Source: an uncultured Methanobrevibacter sp. (GTDB lineage Archaea; Methanobacteriota; Methanobacteria; Methanobacteriales; Methanobacteriaceae). From it: a stretch of DNA of 54,228 bases. The notes beneath the pieces are model-generated. The model searched no databases, was not told where the DNA came from, and saw only the letters and a list, made by a program, of their open reading frames with translations. Below are positions 53,902-54,228 of the stretch, piece by piece; position 1 is the stretch's first letter; each line of letters opens with the position of its first letter. The stretch lies in contig NZ_CADAJR010000023.1 of assembly GCF_902788255.1 (NCBI RefSeq), positions 1 to 54,228 on the forward strand, read 5' to 3'. The position numbers and the translations under genes are program-made.

Positions 53902-54228
53902 ATTCAATATGTTCATTCACACTTATTCTTATTTCGTTTGAAAAAATGTAATATATTTTATTATTTATTGGATTAGTATAATTTTTTTTAATAATATTAA
54001 ACAAAAGTTAACTATAACGGGTTATGTGTTGGGGGTCTAAAAAGTCATTGTGAATGGGAGGGATGTTAAAAATAATTTCTATTTGTTTGTAAGTCTTTGA
54101 TTTTTAGAAAAATTAATTCTTAACATTTTTTTAAAAAAAGAGGCTGACTCATAATTTTTGTGTTTAAATTTTTTTTCTTATTTTATTATCCTTTAATTTT
54201 ATATACTAGGAAGTACAATCTATTATTA
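53902..54228. other. Gene-free A/T-rich end of window
   Basis: 327 bases without a supported ORF. A TTTTATATACTA box near 54197 suggests a promoter for a gene beyond the window. No tRNA, repeat or attachment site was recognised. Confidence 0.5.

Overview
The window looks like chromosomal DNA of a low-G+C methanogenic archaeon of the order Methanobacteriales, most likely Methanobrevibacter or a close relative. The evidence is archaeal information-processing genes (RNase P Rpp21, S19e, L39e, L31e, L18a/L20e, aIF6, prefoldin alpha, FtsY), TATA-type promoters, TTG starts behind GGAG-type ribosome binding sites, and many secreted Ig-like or beta-helix adhesin-like proteins of the kind abundant in Methanobrevibacter. 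I assign the genus from gene content, not from a marker comparison.

Layout. 1-967: frameshifted 3' end of an adhesin-like gene with a C-terminal peptidoglycan-binding-type domain. 1.1-2.8 kb: Drg GTPase and an AK6-like kinase. 3.0-3.4 kb: frameshifted double ribbon-helix-helix regulator. 3.6-7.6 kb: ribosome/RNA cluster (rnp4, YhbY-like, rps19e, PDCD5-like, PP-loop ATPase, rpl39e, rpl31e, eif6, L18a/L20e, pfdA). The expected next gene, ftsY, starts only at 10.7 kb. In between lies a coiled-coil Rpn/PD-(D/E)XK-like gene that is itself split by a 1.52-kb IscB (HNH/RuvC RNA-guided nuclease) element with an upstream omega-RNA-like region. Removing exactly 8723-10245 restores a 318-codon reading frame. 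12.2-36.6 kb: surface and secretion region with a CapA-like phosphoesterase, two tandem Ig plus TIM-barrel hydrolase-like proteins, a sodium symporter and a remnant of another, several adhesins, a recurring small C-terminal domain, zinc-ribbon membrane proteins, and two family-2 glycosyltransferases (one frameshifted).

36.8-53.9 kb: a defence island. A type I restriction-modification operon (hsdR, hsdM, hsdS1) is followed by an inverted tyrosine recombinase and two further hsdS cassettes on the opposite strand. Short repeats at the cassette starts and middles, and a perfect 50-bp inverted repeat at two cassette ends, give the layout of an invertible specificity-switching locus. hsdS1 has a ribosome binding site at its start; hsdS2 and hsdS3 lack one. 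Next come an McrBC-type pair, then a MutT-like Nudix enzyme, a 49-residue coiled-coil protein and a large PLD-nuclease/SF2-helicase protein in a coupled operon.

The two most notable systems are (i) the IscB/omega-RNA element, whose flanks predict both its guide and its target-adjacent motif, and (ii) the three-cassette hsdS shuffling locus. Five genes are each broken by a small indel (about 406, 3100, 29415, 41960, and a 29-bp duplication at 44560). These could be real phase-variable or decayed alleles, or assembly errors, and that should be settled before reading much into them.
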